A stretch of DNA of 64,000 bases from an uncultured Paracoccaceae bacterium. GTDB taxonomy: Bacteria; Pseudomonadota; Alphaproteobacteria; Rhodobacterales; Rhodobacteraceae. The stretch spans positions 186,001 through 250,000 of the forward strand of contig CANMDF010000002.1 of the NCBI GenBank assembly GCA_947496605.1, given 5' to 3'. Position 1 is the stretch's first letter. Each line of letters begins with the position of its first letter. The position numbers were made by a program, and so were the translations under genes. A model generated the notes under the pieces. That model saw nothing but the letters and a program-made list of their open reading frames with translations, was not told where the DNA came from and ran no database searches. This document shows, piece after piece, positions 1-9,900 of the stretch.

Positions 1-1284
1 CCACGTGCGCATTCCGCCAACGGCATGGCTGAGCATGTGGCAGTGCAGCAGCCAACGACCAGGGTTGTCGAAGACACAGATGACATCACGGCTTTCACCT
101 GCGTTTACCAAAGTTGTGTCGCGCAGGTCGCCCAAGGTACCATTCTTATCGACTTCATAGAAGTGGTGACCGTGCAGGTGGATGCCATGCGGGAACGAGG
201 TGTCGTTTACAAATGTGATCCGCACAGTCTCGCCATTTTGGAATGATCCGAACGGGTCACCTTGTAGGTCCGAGGCGTTGTTGAACGCCCAGATGTTGTC
301 GCCATCGTGGCGACCGCCCATTGCACCCCCCATCATCGTCAACGTCAGATGTTGCGTGGGATCAACAGGTGTTGGCAGGTTGGGAGGTAACAGAGCCATG
401 ATCGGCCCAACCACCCTATCCGTATTTGTGCCACTCACAGCCAGATCAGCCAACCGATATGGTGCCTGACGGGTCAACATATCAAACCCAACGGGGCCAG
501 TGACATCAACGATCAAGTCTGCCCGTTGTGCAGGTGCGAGGGTAAGCTCGGCCATAGGACGTGGCTCCGATAGAGCCATGCCATCCAAGGCCACAACCAT
601 TCCGCTGACGCCGCTTACCGCTACAGGAAAAATGCGATTCGTCGCTGCATTGATCAACCGAAACCTGACCCTATCCCCAATCTTCACCTGATCTTGGGAC
701 AGGAACGCACGGGCGAAATTCCCCATGTAACCGCCATGGGCGACACTGTGCATATCGGTGAACTCATCTGATAGGCTGCCATCTTCCTGCATTTGCCAAT
801 CTGCCATCAACACAGTGATGTCGTGATCGATATCTGGGGGCGTTTCGTCCTCAACAATCAACGGTCCCATCATGCCACGTGCGACCTGTTCATGAGAAAT
901 GTAATGCGAATGATACCAATAAGTGCCTTCGTCTGGCGGGATAAAGCTATAGGTTTTGGTGTCGAAGGGTTCGATCAACTCTTGCGTCAACATCGGGACG
1001 CCATCCATCTGGTTTTCCAGCCTGATGCCGTGCCAATGCACTGCGGTGCCTTCTTCAAGACCGTTCTCAACATTGATGTTCACACGCTCACCACGACGCA
1101 CCCGCAGTTCTGGACCTGGCATTGACCCATTGAAGCCCAGCATCGATGTCACGCCATTTCCATCTGGTAGGATTTGTTGCGTCACCGCTTCTGCCTTCAA
1201 TCGTAACGTATCTTCGGCTGCGAATGTGGGCATAGGTAAGATCGCGGTGGCTGAAACGGAGGCCAAGAAGTGTCGTCTATTCAT
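1..1284 (-). CDS. Multicopper oxidase, Tat-exported (3' end cut by window edge)
   Basis: Periplasmic multicopper oxidase, probably oxidising Cu(I) or acting as a laccase in copper detoxification. The frame stays open from ATG 1284 to base 1, giving 428 codons. The N-terminus MNRRHFLASVSAT is a twin-arginine signal. All four copper-ligand motifs are visible: HWHG near residue 84, YHSHY near 124, HLHGHHF near 371 and HCHMLSH near 416. The last motif normally lies a few residues before the C-terminus, so only a very short tail is missing. The gene begins 8 bases after copD ends and is the last visible member of the copper operon. No methionine-rich insert typical of CueO is seen, so substrate specificity is open. 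Confidence 0.93.
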   Translation of the reverse strand, partial: MNRRHFLASVSATAILPMPTFAAEDTLRLKAEAVTQQILPDGNGVTSMLGFNGSMPGPELRVRRGERVNINVENGLEEGTAVHWHGIRLENQMDGVPMLTQELIEPFDTKTYSFIPPDEGTYWYHSHYISHEQVARGMMGPLIVEDETPPDIDHDITVLMADWQMQEDGSLSDEFTDMHSVAHGGYMGNFARAFLSQDQVKIGDRVRFRLINAATNRIFPVAVSGVSGMVVALDGMALSEPRPMAELTLAPAQRADLIVDVTGPVGFDMLTRQAPYRLADLAVSGTNTDRVVGPIMALLPPNLPTPVDPTQHLTLTMMGGAMGGRHDGDNIWAFNNASDLQGDPFGSFQNGETVRITFVNDTSFPHGIHLHGHHFYEVDKNGTLGDLRDTTLVNAGESRDVICVFDNPGRWLLHCHMLSHAVGGMRTW

Positions 1285-1292
1285 GTGGTGCC

Positions 1293-2141
1293 TCATGCTG
1301 GCAGAGTCAGGTGTGTTGTCAAAACAGCGGTCGTGCCAAGCACAGCAAGGATGACCAACCATTCAACCGATATAGATTTGGATAGATGGCTTGCAGCGGC
1401 TGAATCACCTGCTCGGAGCGCAGGAATGAACCGAAGTTTATTGGCCGCAGCCAACCCCAGCAGACCACCTACGAGAAGAACCTTGATGATCAATGCCTGT
1501 CCGTATCCAGTCCCGATAAGTGCGGTGAACGACCCAACAAGCTGGTAGCCCATGTAACCGCCGACGATGATCAGCACGGGGACTGTAGCGGTCGCAACAA
1601 CGCCAAATCGATGCCCCACGTTCGCAGCCATGTTAAAGGTGTCGGGTAGCGATGCCAGGCGCTTCAATGGCGTGAGAACACCGATCCACAGTGCGACGGT
1701 CAGCAAATGCAACGTCAAAGCGATGTCGAGCAGCGTCGTGTCTCGGCTAGAGACGTGTCCTACGTGATCGAATGACCAGATCGCCACGACTCCACCGAGA
1801 GCCGAGACCCAAGCTCCAACACGCCCCATGAACAAGCCAGCGATCAACAGGCCGAGACCCACCAAACGCAATAGCAATGCCGTACCGACAGGGGTCGTCC
1901 ATAGCAGGCCCAGCATCTCTGGGTCAGTCATACCGCTGAGATCACCCGTCAGGTTGGCTCCGCGTAATGAGAAGGCAAGGATGGTCGCCGCCAACCCTAG
2001 AACAGCGAATGCTGCGGCCAAACCACGTGTGCGATCTAGCCGAAACATCAGCGTCGCCATGACAGTGCCAGCCGCAGTCATCACGCCAAGGTAGAGGGCA
2101 AATTTTGTGACGATGGCCGCCAGACCGAACGCATCAGGCAT
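1293..2141 (-). CDS. copD: CopD-family copper resistance membrane protein
   Basis: Integral inner-membrane protein of 282 residues with about eight hydrophobic segments, matching the CopD family that works with periplasmic CopC in copper uptake or resistance. Histidines sit between membrane spans (for example around FDHVGHVSS near residue 125 and in the LHLLTVALWIG segment), as expected for the family. It begins two bases after the copC stop codon, so the pair is surely co-transcribed, and it is followed 8 bases later by the multicopper oxidase. The adjacent CopC supports CopD over other polytopic families. The direction of copper transport cannot be read from sequence. Confidence 0.9.
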   Translation of the reverse strand: MPDAFGLAAIVTKFALYLGVMTAAGTVMATLMFRLDRTRGLAAAFAVLGLAATILAFSLRGANLTGDLSGMTDPEMLGLLWTTPVGTALLLRLVGLGLLIAGLFMGRVGAWVSALGGVVAIWSFDHVGHVSSRDTTLLDIALTLHLLTVALWIGVLTPLKRLASLPDTFNMAANVGHRFGVVATATVPVLIIVGGYMGYQLVGSFTALIGTGYGQALIIKVLLVGGLLGLAAANKLRFIPALRAGDSAAASHLSKSISVEWLVILAVLGTTAVLTTHLTLPA

Positions 2142-2143
2142 CG

Positions 2144-2485
2144 TTATTCGACAGTGAAGCTGAAGCTACCGTTTAGGGCATGGCCATCTACACCCAGCCC
2201 ACGCCATTCGATCACATAGGTTCCTGCTCCCATGTCGTGCATTGGCAAGGCAAACTCCTGTGTGAACGCCGTTTGTTCGCCAAGGTCCATGTCCATATTG
2301 TGGGTGTCGGCATGTGTGATCGCGACCCGCGTCAGGCGGATGTCACCCTTGAAGTTCATCAAGACTTCGGTCGGCATCTCGGTGACGATGGCCTCGTTAG
2401 CTGGTGTCGTTGCGTCTAGGGGCGAGTGTGCCATCGCACCTGTCGCCCAAATCCCGATCATGCCTGCGAGTAGAATAGCTTTCAT
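2144..2485 (-). CDS. copC: CopC periplasmic copper-binding protein
   Basis: Small periplasmic copper chaperone of 113 residues. A signal peptide (about residues 1-19, ending ATGAMA) would leave His as the mature N-terminal residue, the classical Cu(II) ligand of CopC. The other site is the conserved DGH motif near residue 99 (GVDGHALNGSFSF), which supplies Asp and His. A His/Met-rich stretch, THADTHNMDMD, lies in the middle and could contribute a Cu(I) site. It is located between a cytochrome c and copD. Length and fold pattern match the family closely. Confidence 0.92.
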   Translation of the reverse strand: MKAILLAGMIGIWATGAMAHSPLDATTPANEAIVTEMPTEVLMNFKGDIRLTRVAITHADTHNMDMDLGEQTAFTQEFALPMHDMGAGTYVIEWRGLGVDGHALNGSFSFTVE

Positions 2486-2512
2486 TGTTGTTTCCAGTCT
2501 TGTTGTTGGAGA

Positions 2513-2947
2513 TCAATTGATCCCGTTGGCACGTTGCAGTTCTCGAATGTAGGCAATGATCATGGTGACATCGCCCCGCGTTACACCTTCAACTGGCGGC
2601 ATGTCGCCAAACGGCCAGTGGTGGCCCCTAACGCCCATGGCAGCAGCCCTTTGGAAGGCTTCATCACCGTGATGGCTTGGTTCATAGATAACGTGGACCA
2701 GCGGCGGTGCGACGCCATCTTGGCCCGCCGCATTCAGCCCGTGGCAAGCCGCGCATTTGGCCTCATAAGCGAGTTGCCCGATCTGGGCATTCTGGGACAG
2801 CGTGTCAGGCAGCAGGACATTTGCAAGAACTCCGTCTTCCATGACGATAGCAGCGTCTGTCGTTGTGGTGTTCGGTACTATGGGCCACATCGCGTAGCCC
2901 ACACCACCTGCAACCAAAATAGCGACAATAGCGATAGTCGATTTCAT
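2513..2947 (-). CDS. Class I c-type cytochrome of the copper operon
   Basis: Monohaem cytochrome c, 144 residues, with an N-terminal hydrophobic segment that is either a signal peptide or an anchor. The haem site is CAACH near residue 70, and methionine candidates for the axial ligand lie in the GDMPPVEG segment. Start choice: a GTG nine bases upstream would also fit the frame, but the GGAG ribosome-binding sequence lies only two bases from it and about 11 from ATG 2947, so ATG is preferred. It could accept electrons from the multicopper oxidase or the glutaredoxin-like protein upstream; that link is inferred from gene order only. Confidence 0.88.
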   Translation of the reverse strand: MKSTIAIVAILVAGGVGYAMWPIVPNTTTTDAAIVMEDGVLANVLLPDTLSQNAQIGQLAYEAKCAACHGLNAAGQDGVAPPLVHVIYEPSHHGDEAFQRAAAMGVRGHHWPFGDMPPVEGVTRGDVTMIIAYIRELQRANGIN

Positions 2948-3021
2948 TGGGTGCACTGCTCCTCATGTCTTTCTTGGTGTTGCTAAGCTTTCCAGTAGGT
3001 GGAGGGTCAAACGCTTTCTGA

Positions 3022-3771
3022 TCACAGCTTCGAGAGCATCCAGATTGCCATGCCGATCATCATCAGGTTCTCTGTAAGTGACACAAAGCCCAGTGGAACC
3101 TTGCTGTCCCCGCCCACACAAGCGCATTTGAGTTCGCGTTTGTCGATATAGACCGCCTTGAACACACTGATCGCGCCGATGCTTGCAACGAACAACGCGG
3201 CTGGTGCAGACAACCAGGTGAGAACGCCCGCCATCATGAGCAGCCCCGCACCCGTCTCAACAAACGGATAGATATATCCATATCGAACCCATCGTTGAGC
3301 CAGCAGGTCATAATTCAGGAACATGGTGGCGAACCGTTCAACATCTTGAAGTTTCTGTAGACCCAACAAGACCATTGAAATCGAGATAAACAACTCAACC
3401 GTCCGCCCAGTGAACATAGTGCCAAGGATGAGCCAGGTGACTGCAACAGCCATCAACGCAGCGACCGTGAACAAGGCAACCACGGGCTTATAGGTCGTGG
3501 CATCATCAGCTTTGGTGGCTTTCCCAAAGTATGCATTTAGATCGTCGAAGCCACCAATGCGGGTTTCATCAATGAACGTCTGTGGCGTCGTCTTTACATC
3601 ATGCTTGGCTTTGAACGCATCAACCTCGTCACGGCTGGTGAGGTGGCGATCATCAACTTGAAAGCCCTGACGTTCCAGCAAGTCTTTCGACTTCAATCCG
3701 TACGGACACATGTGATCGGTCATTACCATCCGATAGAGGGTGGCAGTTCTGTTGGCGGTATCTTTGGGCAT
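3022..3771 (-). CDS. Glutaredoxin-like/MauE-like fusion membrane protein, probable CueR target
   Basis: A 249-residue protein. The first 80 residues form a glutaredoxin-like domain with a CPYG site (HMCPYGLKSKDLLERQGF) and a TTPQTFID cis-proline region. The rest is a MauE/DoxX-like domain with four or five membrane spans and a cytoplasmic CxC motif (ELKCACVGG). The start at 3771 is chosen because an AAGGGA ribosome-binding sequence precedes it and because the MerR-type promoter at 3839-3869 would not transcribe the first in-frame ATG at 3903. An in-frame ATG at 3834 lies almost exactly at the predicted transcription start and cannot be excluded. It is first gene of the copper operon; its role in copper or thiol redox handling is inferred. 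Confidence 0.8.
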   Translation of the reverse strand: MPKDTANRTATLYRMVMTDHMCPYGLKSKDLLERQGFQVDDRHLTSRDEVDAFKAKHDVKTTPQTFIDETRIGGFDDLNAYFGKATKADDATTYKPVVALFTVAALMAVAVTWLILGTMFTGRTVELFISISMVLLGLQKLQDVERFATMFLNYDLLAQRWVRYGYIYPFVETGAGLLMMAGVLTWLSAPAALFVASIGAISVFKAVYIDKRELKCACVGGDSKVPLGFVSLTENLMMIGMAIWMLSKL

Positions 3772-3838
3772 GGTCAATCTTCCCTTACGCAGGTGCGGGC
3801 ATCCATCCGCATGGCACCCTTGAAACTCGTTCATCATC

Positions 3839-3869
3839 AACCTAATCTCTCCAGTAACTGGAAGGTCAA
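3839..3869 (-). promoter_or_regulatory. MerR/CueR-type promoter with operator in a 19-bp spacer
   Basis: On the minus strand a -35 TTGACC (3869-3864) and a -10 TAGGTT (3844-3839) are separated by exactly 19 bp. The spacer contains the dyad TTCCAGTTACTGGA. Overlong spacers with a central dyad are the defining feature of MerR-family activated promoters, and this one closely resembles known CueR sites. It faces the glutaredoxin-MauE gene and lies immediately upstream of cueR, which reads in the other direction. Transcription would begin near 3832. Confidence 0.85.
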
Positions 3870-3881
3870 GAGGTGAGTTCG

Positions 3882-4265
3882 GTGAATATTTCGGCTGCAT
3901 CAAAGGCTGCGGGCCTCCCCGTCAAAACCGTGCGTTACTACGCTGACATTGGCCTCGTTCAGGCTCCGTCGCGTTCTGATGCAGGGTATCGCACCTATGA
4001 CGATGCTTCTGTGCGAAAGCTTGTGTTCATCCGAAGATCACGCGAGTTTGGTTTCACCATCGAAGAGTGCCGTGAACTTCTCGGACTATATCAGGACCAA
4101 GACCGCACCAGTGCAGAAGTGAAACGCATAGCGTCTAAGCGACTGGAAGAGATAGAAGAGAAGCAGCGAGAGTTACAGTCCCTACATGATGAGTTGGCGC
4201 ATCTGGTGACATCATGCCGAGGTGACCATCGCCCCGATTGTCCGATCATCGACTATCTGGGTTAG
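3882..4265 (+). CDS. cueR: CueR, Cu(I)-responsive MerR-family regulator
   Basis: Copper-sensing activator of 127 residues: N-terminal winged helix-turn-helix (starting MNISAASKAAGLPVKTVRYY), a dimerisation helix, and a C-terminal metal loop CRGDHRPDC followed by PII. A GTG at 3882 is chosen over GTG 3873: AAGAGG is 8 bases upstream, the N-terminus then matches the family, and the two metal-binding cysteines fall at positions 112 and 120, as in Escherichia coli CueR. The 112/120 loop and a conserved Ser in RTSAEVK indicate Cu(I)/Ag(I)/Au(I) sensing instead of zinc or mercury. Transcribed divergently from the copper operon it should control. Confidence 0.93.
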   Translation: MNISAASKAAGLPVKTVRYYADIGLVQAPSRSDAGYRTYDDASVRKLVFIRRSREFGFTIEECRELLGLYQDQDRTSAEVKRIASKRLEEIEEKQRELQSLHDELAHLVTSCRGDHRPDCPIIDYLG

Positions 4266-4855
4266 ATGCTGATGTCTTGCACTCAGCCCTACACGTTCAA
4301 TACAACCGTTTTTCGCTTTCGGTAGTGACGAACTCCCGCAACCAAATATCACCAAAATACTGCATTCTGTAGCATGATCATTCTTGGTCAGGCCAGTTTT
4401 GCTATGTAAATGTTAGAAGCTGACGGTAATAACGGCTCGGCCAGCCGATAAAATGATCCTAAGTCGCGCGTCTTTCCGCTGCACAAACGCCCTTTCAGCT
4501 CACAGCACGTATTCACGAAGACTTGATCGCGCAACTTGCGCCTGCTGGACGCCGCAATTCCTCCACAATTCTCTGCGAACTAGTCAAGAGAAGGTTAATT
4601 ATTTTCATACGGATGTACGCATCGACAATCGACCTCGTTCTGTCTGATTGTAGCCTGCAGGGCGAGATTGTTTTGACTTAGATGCTGAAATATATAGAAA
4701 TCGGCGTGCCCGTGTCGTCGGTAAATTTAGATGTAATGGGCTATGTTCACTGCACCTAGAGACAGAAGCGGAAAGAAGCGGTTTTGCACGAACCGTTAGT
4801 TAATTTGTGCATGGTCGCATCAGTAGTTTTTGGTGGGGCCGGAGATTAAGAATAG
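4266..4855. other. 590-base intergenic stretch before the TPS operon
   Basis: No convincing gene. A 64-codon open frame at 4453-4647 has no good ribosome-binding site or recognisable product. The stretch is richer in A+T than its neighbours. A weak promoter-like pair lies on the plus strand, TTGACT at 4673-4678 and TAGAAA at 4695-4700 with a 16-base spacer, about 160 bases before tpsB. The leader is long enough to hold regulatory RNA or operators, but no clear terminator or repeat is visible. Confidence 0.4.
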
Positions 4856-6418
4856 GTGGATGTTTTGATCAATACAGGTAAGAAAATCCCGTCCCTATTC
4901 TGCGAAAAAGCCCTCCTTCTTTCCATTTTCTTTCTCATGACTGCGGTGACACAACCTGCACAAGCGCAGACCTTTACGCTATCAGGCGTCACTTTCAACG
5001 ACAGTGTTTACCTCGAGGACGATGCCCTTCAGGGTGCGATCGCCCCCTACATGAACACGCCAATTGCCTTTGAAAACGTCACCGCAATGATCGAAGATGT
5101 GACCCAGCTTTACCGCGCGCAAGGCATTGTCACTGCGGCCGTGGTCTTAGAGCCACAAGATGTTGTTGAAGGCGGTGTGTTGCGTCTAACGCTTGTTGAG
5201 GCGGTGCTTGAAGACGTCACTTACAACGCAGAATCACCGTTTCAAGAGCAGCTTCTGGGTACTGTGTTTGAAGACTCCGCTGGTGAATTCCCGGATTATG
5301 ACAATCTTGCAGCCCAAATCCGCTATTTTCAAATTGCCTATGGCACTGTGCCCTCAATCGGATTTGAGCCGGGTGCGCAGTCCGGTACGACACGCCAAAT
5401 CGTCGGGTTGGAAGTCCCATCGGCCTCTAACTGGTCGGCGAGTATTGATAACTATGGCAACGATTCAGAAGGGCGCACAAGGCTGGGTGTAAATTGGAAT
5501 AGGAACAATTTGACGGGGCGTTTGGACAACATCGCGACCTCTGCGTCGGTCACGGCTGGTGGGTTCTCTGTCAATGGAAGGTATAGTATCCCCGTTGCTT
5601 CATTCGGTGGCGTGATGGCATTCTCGGGCAGTGCGGCTCAAAAGGATGTTGTTGAGGGCCCCTTTGCAGCGGCTAAGTCTGGATCAAGCTCAAGAGAGCT
5701 TGGTATCCAGTATAAGCAGCCCTTTTGGGTTCAAAGCGACCGGTTCTACCAGTTCCAGATAGACGCCACCGCAAACAATGCCGTTTCCACCATTGCTGAC
5801 GAAATTCTGCAGGATACGACACTGACCTACATGGATGCGCGCGTTGTTATGGCCCGCAGTTACCCGTTGGCAAGCCTTTCAGCTGACGTGGGGCTGCGTT
5901 TCGGTGATGCGACATCGACACGACCTGCTACGACGGATGGATCCTTCCAACAGTTGTTTGCAAATGTGGCCTATAACAGGACGCTCACTCCACAATTCTC
6001 GGGGTTCGTAGCAACGCAATTCCAGTATGCACCCGATCAAAACCTTCCAAGTGCATTGCGTATTTCTACGGGCGGACTTGGCAGTCTGGTTGGCTACCCC
6101 GAGGATGTCCGCTCGGGTGACAGTGGTTTGCTGACTAGCTTTCAGTTGACTTGCAATGCCCCTTGCTTTGGCGGCCCAGATGCAGCCGTTCAGAATGCTC
6201 TGTTTGCCTTTGCTGATGTTGGCTTAATTCAAACTTTCCGTGGACCTGAGGTCGCACTGGATGAGAACGAGACCCTCTATTCAGCGGGACTCGGCGGCAC
6301 GTTTCAGTACGGCCAAGCCACCGGAAACATCAAGATCGGTTGGCCGCTTGAAGAAACGACGGGCTTCAAAGATGTTAATTCACCGCGTTTCTACGCGGGA
6401 CTGACTTATAGTTTTTAG
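4856..6418 (+). CDS. TpsB outer-membrane transporter (ShlB/FhaC/HecB family)
   Basis: Outer-membrane pore of a type Vb (two-partner) secretion system that exports the giant adhesin encoded downstream. The 520-residue protein has a signal peptide ending near residue 38 (TQPAQAQ), two POTRA-like segments (about 40-115 and 120-185) and a C-terminal region of alternating strands ending in aromatic GLTYSF, typical of a beta barrel. The loop-6 region near residue 410 reads LVGYPEDV where FhaC has VRGY. Starts at GTG with GGAG eleven bases upstream. First gene of a three-gene operon; 15 bases separate it from the IalB-like gene. Confidence 0.92.
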   Translation: MDVLINTGKKIPSLFCEKALLLSIFFLMTAVTQPAQAQTFTLSGVTFNDSVYLEDDALQGAIAPYMNTPIAFENVTAMIEDVTQLYRAQGIVTAAVVLEPQDVVEGGVLRLTLVEAVLEDVTYNAESPFQEQLLGTVFEDSAGEFPDYDNLAAQIRYFQIAYGTVPSIGFEPGAQSGTTRQIVGLEVPSASNWSASIDNYGNDSEGRTRLGVNWNRNNLTGRLDNIATSASVTAGGFSVNGRYSIPVASFGGVMAFSGSAAQKDVVEGPFAAAKSGSSSRELGIQYKQPFWVQSDRFYQFQIDATANNAVSTIADEILQDTTLTYMDARVVMARSYPLASLSADVGLRFGDATSTRPATTDGSFQQLFANVAYNRTLTPQFSGFVATQFQYAPDQNLPSALRISTGGLGSLVGYPEDVRSGDSGLLTSFQLTCNAPCFGGPDAAVQNALFAFADVGLIQTFRGPEVALDENETLYSAGLGGTFQYGQATGNIKIGWPLEETTGFKDVNSPRFYAGLTYSF

Positions 6419-6433
6419 GGAGAGAGCTTCGAT

Positions 6434-6976
6434 ATGTTTTTACGCAAATTCATCCTTGGTCTGACGTTGTCCGCGGCGGTTGCTGCGCCTGCGTTGGCGC
6501 AGGAAAATGCCAATCCGATTGACCTGAATCAGGACAATGCCGACGTCGCGATCAACACACAGTTCGGCCAATGGGTTGTGTCTTGCCAGGCCGTCACGGT
6601 GAACACCAATGTGTGCCGGCTGCTGCAAGAACAGGTGTTGCGTGACAGCAATGTCTTGGTTGCCCGCTTTATCGTGCAGCCGGTCGAAAACGGTGCCGCG
6701 GTCATGCTGGCGCAGGTGCCCGGCGATGTCTATCTGGCCGGCGGCGCAGTTTACCGCCTTGATGGTGACGAAGACGGCCCGCAGCGCGAGATGATTTGGC
6801 AACGCTGCATGGGCGGCATCTGCGAAGCGGCGCTCGTCCTTGAGGCAGATGAAATTGAAGCGATGAATGCTGCTGGTGCCATCTTGTTTGGGTACCGCAT
6901 GGAGCCGACTTCGGATCCTATCGTGACATTGGTTGATTTAGAGGCGTTTGCCACCGGGCTGGACGCACTGCGCTAA
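6434..6976 (+). CDS. IalB (invasion-associated locus B) family periplasmic protein
   Basis: Secreted protein of 180 residues with a signal peptide cut after APALA (about residue 22). The FGQWVVSC segment, paired cysteines C51/C61 and the WQRCMGGIC motif (C125/C130) define the IalB family, whose members occur widely in Rhizobiales and Rhodobacterales and whose biochemical role is not settled. Here it sits between TpsB (15 bases upstream) and TpsA (17 bases downstream), so it is co-expressed with the secretion pair. A chaperone-like or thiol-linked role in adhesin export is a hypothesis. Confidence 0.87.
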   Translation: MFLRKFILGLTLSAAVAAPALAQENANPIDLNQDNADVAINTQFGQWVVSCQAVTVNTNVCRLLQEQVLRDSNVLVARFIVQPVENGAAVMLAQVPGDVYLAGGAVYRLDGDEDGPQREMIWQRCMGGICEAALVLEADEIEAMNAAGAILFGYRMEPTSDPIVTLVDLEAFATGLDALR

Positions 6977-6993
6977 GGCGCGAAGGGGACGAC

Positions 6994-9900
6994 ATGTTAA
7001 AGATTTCAGACACGAAGCGTAAAAGCTTTCTTTCCAGCAGTACGGCGCTCTTGGGTGTCTTAACTGCTGCCGTTGTCCCCTTATCTCCGGCCAATGCACA
7101 GGTCGTCCTTGATGACACAGATAACGCAACCATATCCGGTGCTGCCAATGACCGGACGATCACCACCAAAGTCGTCGAGTCATCGATCGGTATCAACCGG
7201 TTCACTGAATTCAACCTACAGGTCGACAATACCCTGACCCTTGTACAGCCAAGCGGCAGTGACGCTTTGGTTAACATTGTCACCGGCGGTGGTGCGAGTT
7301 CGATTTATGGCACGCTGAATTTCAAACATGAAGATGGCGGCGGCAACACGACCAACGCGTTCTTGGTCGACCCTGATGGTTGGGTTGTTGGCGCAACAGG
7401 TGAGATTAACGCCCACCGCCTGACGATTTCGACGGCGAATGCCAACTCTGATGTTGTTGATATCGTCGACAATACTGCGGCGCTGGGTGATGGCGATATC
7501 ACCCTCGACATGGACTCGGTCATCAATGCTCATGCCCTTAGCTTATGGACGGCTGGCAATCTGGTTACCAACGGCACGATCCGTGCGACAGTTCCACACG
7601 AGAAAGACGGTTTTGAGGGTGGTGCGGTCAACACTGACGGTGTTGCATCTGCGACGAATGCGGCTGTTTCCAATGGTGTAATCCGGTTCGGCGCATCCGC
7701 CGCGCAGATTGGTGGTACGATCAGAGCCAATGCCGAAGACGAAGGCGGCCAAGTCATTGGTGTGGCCGATCAGATCGAAGTGACCGCCGATATCGACACA
7801 ACAAGTGGCGTTTCAGATGGCCGTATTGCTTTGATCGCAAGTGTTGAAACCGAAGTAACCTTTGCGACCATTCTGGATCCGATTTTTGGCAACAAAGATG
7901 CACAGGCCTCTATAGCGATCACAGACGCTTCTTTGAAATCGGGCGCGATCGTTTTGTCCGCAACGGCACAGTCAACCAACGTGCTTTCTGACGATGACGT
8001 GGAAAGCTTGCAGAGCGCATTTAGCAATGTGTCTGACCTCGATAGTCTGATCACGACGATGAAAGATCAGGCGCTTGCGCGTGTTGAGGCAAAGGTAACC
8101 GAACAATTGGCGGCGAGCCCGTTGCAATTGGAAGAGATCAATGCGTCCTCAAGCGTGAATATCACGGGCTCGACGCTTGAGGCATCTAACCGTTGGACCA
8201 GTCCACTGGTCGATGCACCGTCAGGTGATGCAGTCGCGCAGAACGGATTCTTGGGTGAAAGCGGCCTTGTGCGCAGCGATATTGCTGACGACAACTGGGT
8301 CGGGGTGGCGGCTGATGCGCAAATAGCGGCAGCTTATGACGCGGACAGCGATGCTGTGTTTATTCACAGCCATAGCCAAACGACGATCGACATCTCGCCC
8401 GAGAGCGGCAAGATGAGCCTTGCCTTGGCGCGTCAGTCCACAAACAGTGCGATCGTTATTGCGGACAGCGATATTACGACGACCGCGGGTGATGTTGTTC
8501 TAGCCAGCACGGCATCTGAGAACCTGAACATTGATATTACGGCGACTGGTGAAGATAAGGCGTTCTCATTGGTTGCGACGCAACAGGCGCTGAACAACCA
8601 ACTACGGATTGAAAACACCTCAAGCGTTGATGCCGCTGGTCTTTTGCAAGCAGGTGCGCTGACTGGCGTCACGCACAAGATATCCAACCGTGCAGCTGGA
8701 AGTGAAGCCGAGGCAGAAAAGACCTTTGCGTTCACTTATTCCGCGGCCGACCGTTTGACTCAAACCGTTCTGGGCGGAGAACTTGATGTTGTCAGCCTCG
8801 ATGTCGACGCTGAAACGCTTTATTTTGCAAATACGCACACGACCGTTGCCACTGCTGCGGGCGATGCGCCCGATCTGCTGGACGCAATCACCAGTGATCC
8901 GATCAGCACGTCGATTGAGATTGCGACCGATGGTCTAAGCGAGACGTTCAGCGATAATCAGATGCCTTTCGCAAACAAAAGCTCGAAGGGCGCGGCAGTT
9001 GATCTGCAATTCTTTGACGACGAAACCCTTGTAACGCTTGGCGGCAGCTATGCGAGTGGTGAGGTTGGCGCGACCCGACTGACGGCCATCCAGGATGTCT
9101 CAATTGATGCGGTGCAACGCTATGCGACGATGACCGAGGCGGGTGGCGTGGTAACGCCGGGTTTGGTCCGTGTCGTGACAGGCGAAATCGGCAATGGTTC
9201 TGGTTTTTCAACCGTCGGCACGAATGCGTTTCTAGCGCTGTCTGTGGCCGAATTGCGCGGTAAGGTCACTGCCGAAATCGGAAAAGATGCGACCATTACC
9301 AGGGCCGGCGACATATCCGTCAACGCTGAAACCCAGTACCAATCTGCCCCCGTCGTCTCGGCGTTCAAGGACGCAGTGGGTGGTGCGCTCGACCTTGAAA
9401 ACTTCGCGCCCGACATGGATGGCAGTGGTTCTGACGTTATTCCAGATTTTGGAGACCTGTTGGATTTGACGTCCCCTAACGTCTTTTTGGCCAGTCAGGT
9501 CGGTGTGCAAGCGCTTGACGGGGCTAGCCCTGACAAGGCGTTTGGCGCAAGCATCAACATGTTTGAGACCGACAATGATACGCGCGCGATCGTTGCAAAT
9601 GGCGCGACGATTACAAATGCGGCCAGCGTTGATGTTACTGCGGATCAAATGGCGCTCTTTGGCCATGGCGGCACTGCAAGTGCTGGAAGTTCTCTCTTGG
9701 GTTCGCTGGGTGAGACGGCTGGAAAGCTGATGGGCGCAAACGTCAGCGTGCCCCGTATGTATAGCACGGTTGAGGCCATCGTTGGCGATGCTGCGCTGAC
9801 CAATATTGGTGATCTTTCCGTCGCCGCGACAAACAACAATCTCCAGATTACGACAGCGCGGGCCGGAGATCTGGCGGGCGGTTCAGCACAAACGCTGAAC

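Noticed and set aside
4453..4647. 64-codon frame in the intergenic region before tpsB
   Set aside because: There is no ribosome-binding site, no known motif, and composition typical of noncoding DNA.
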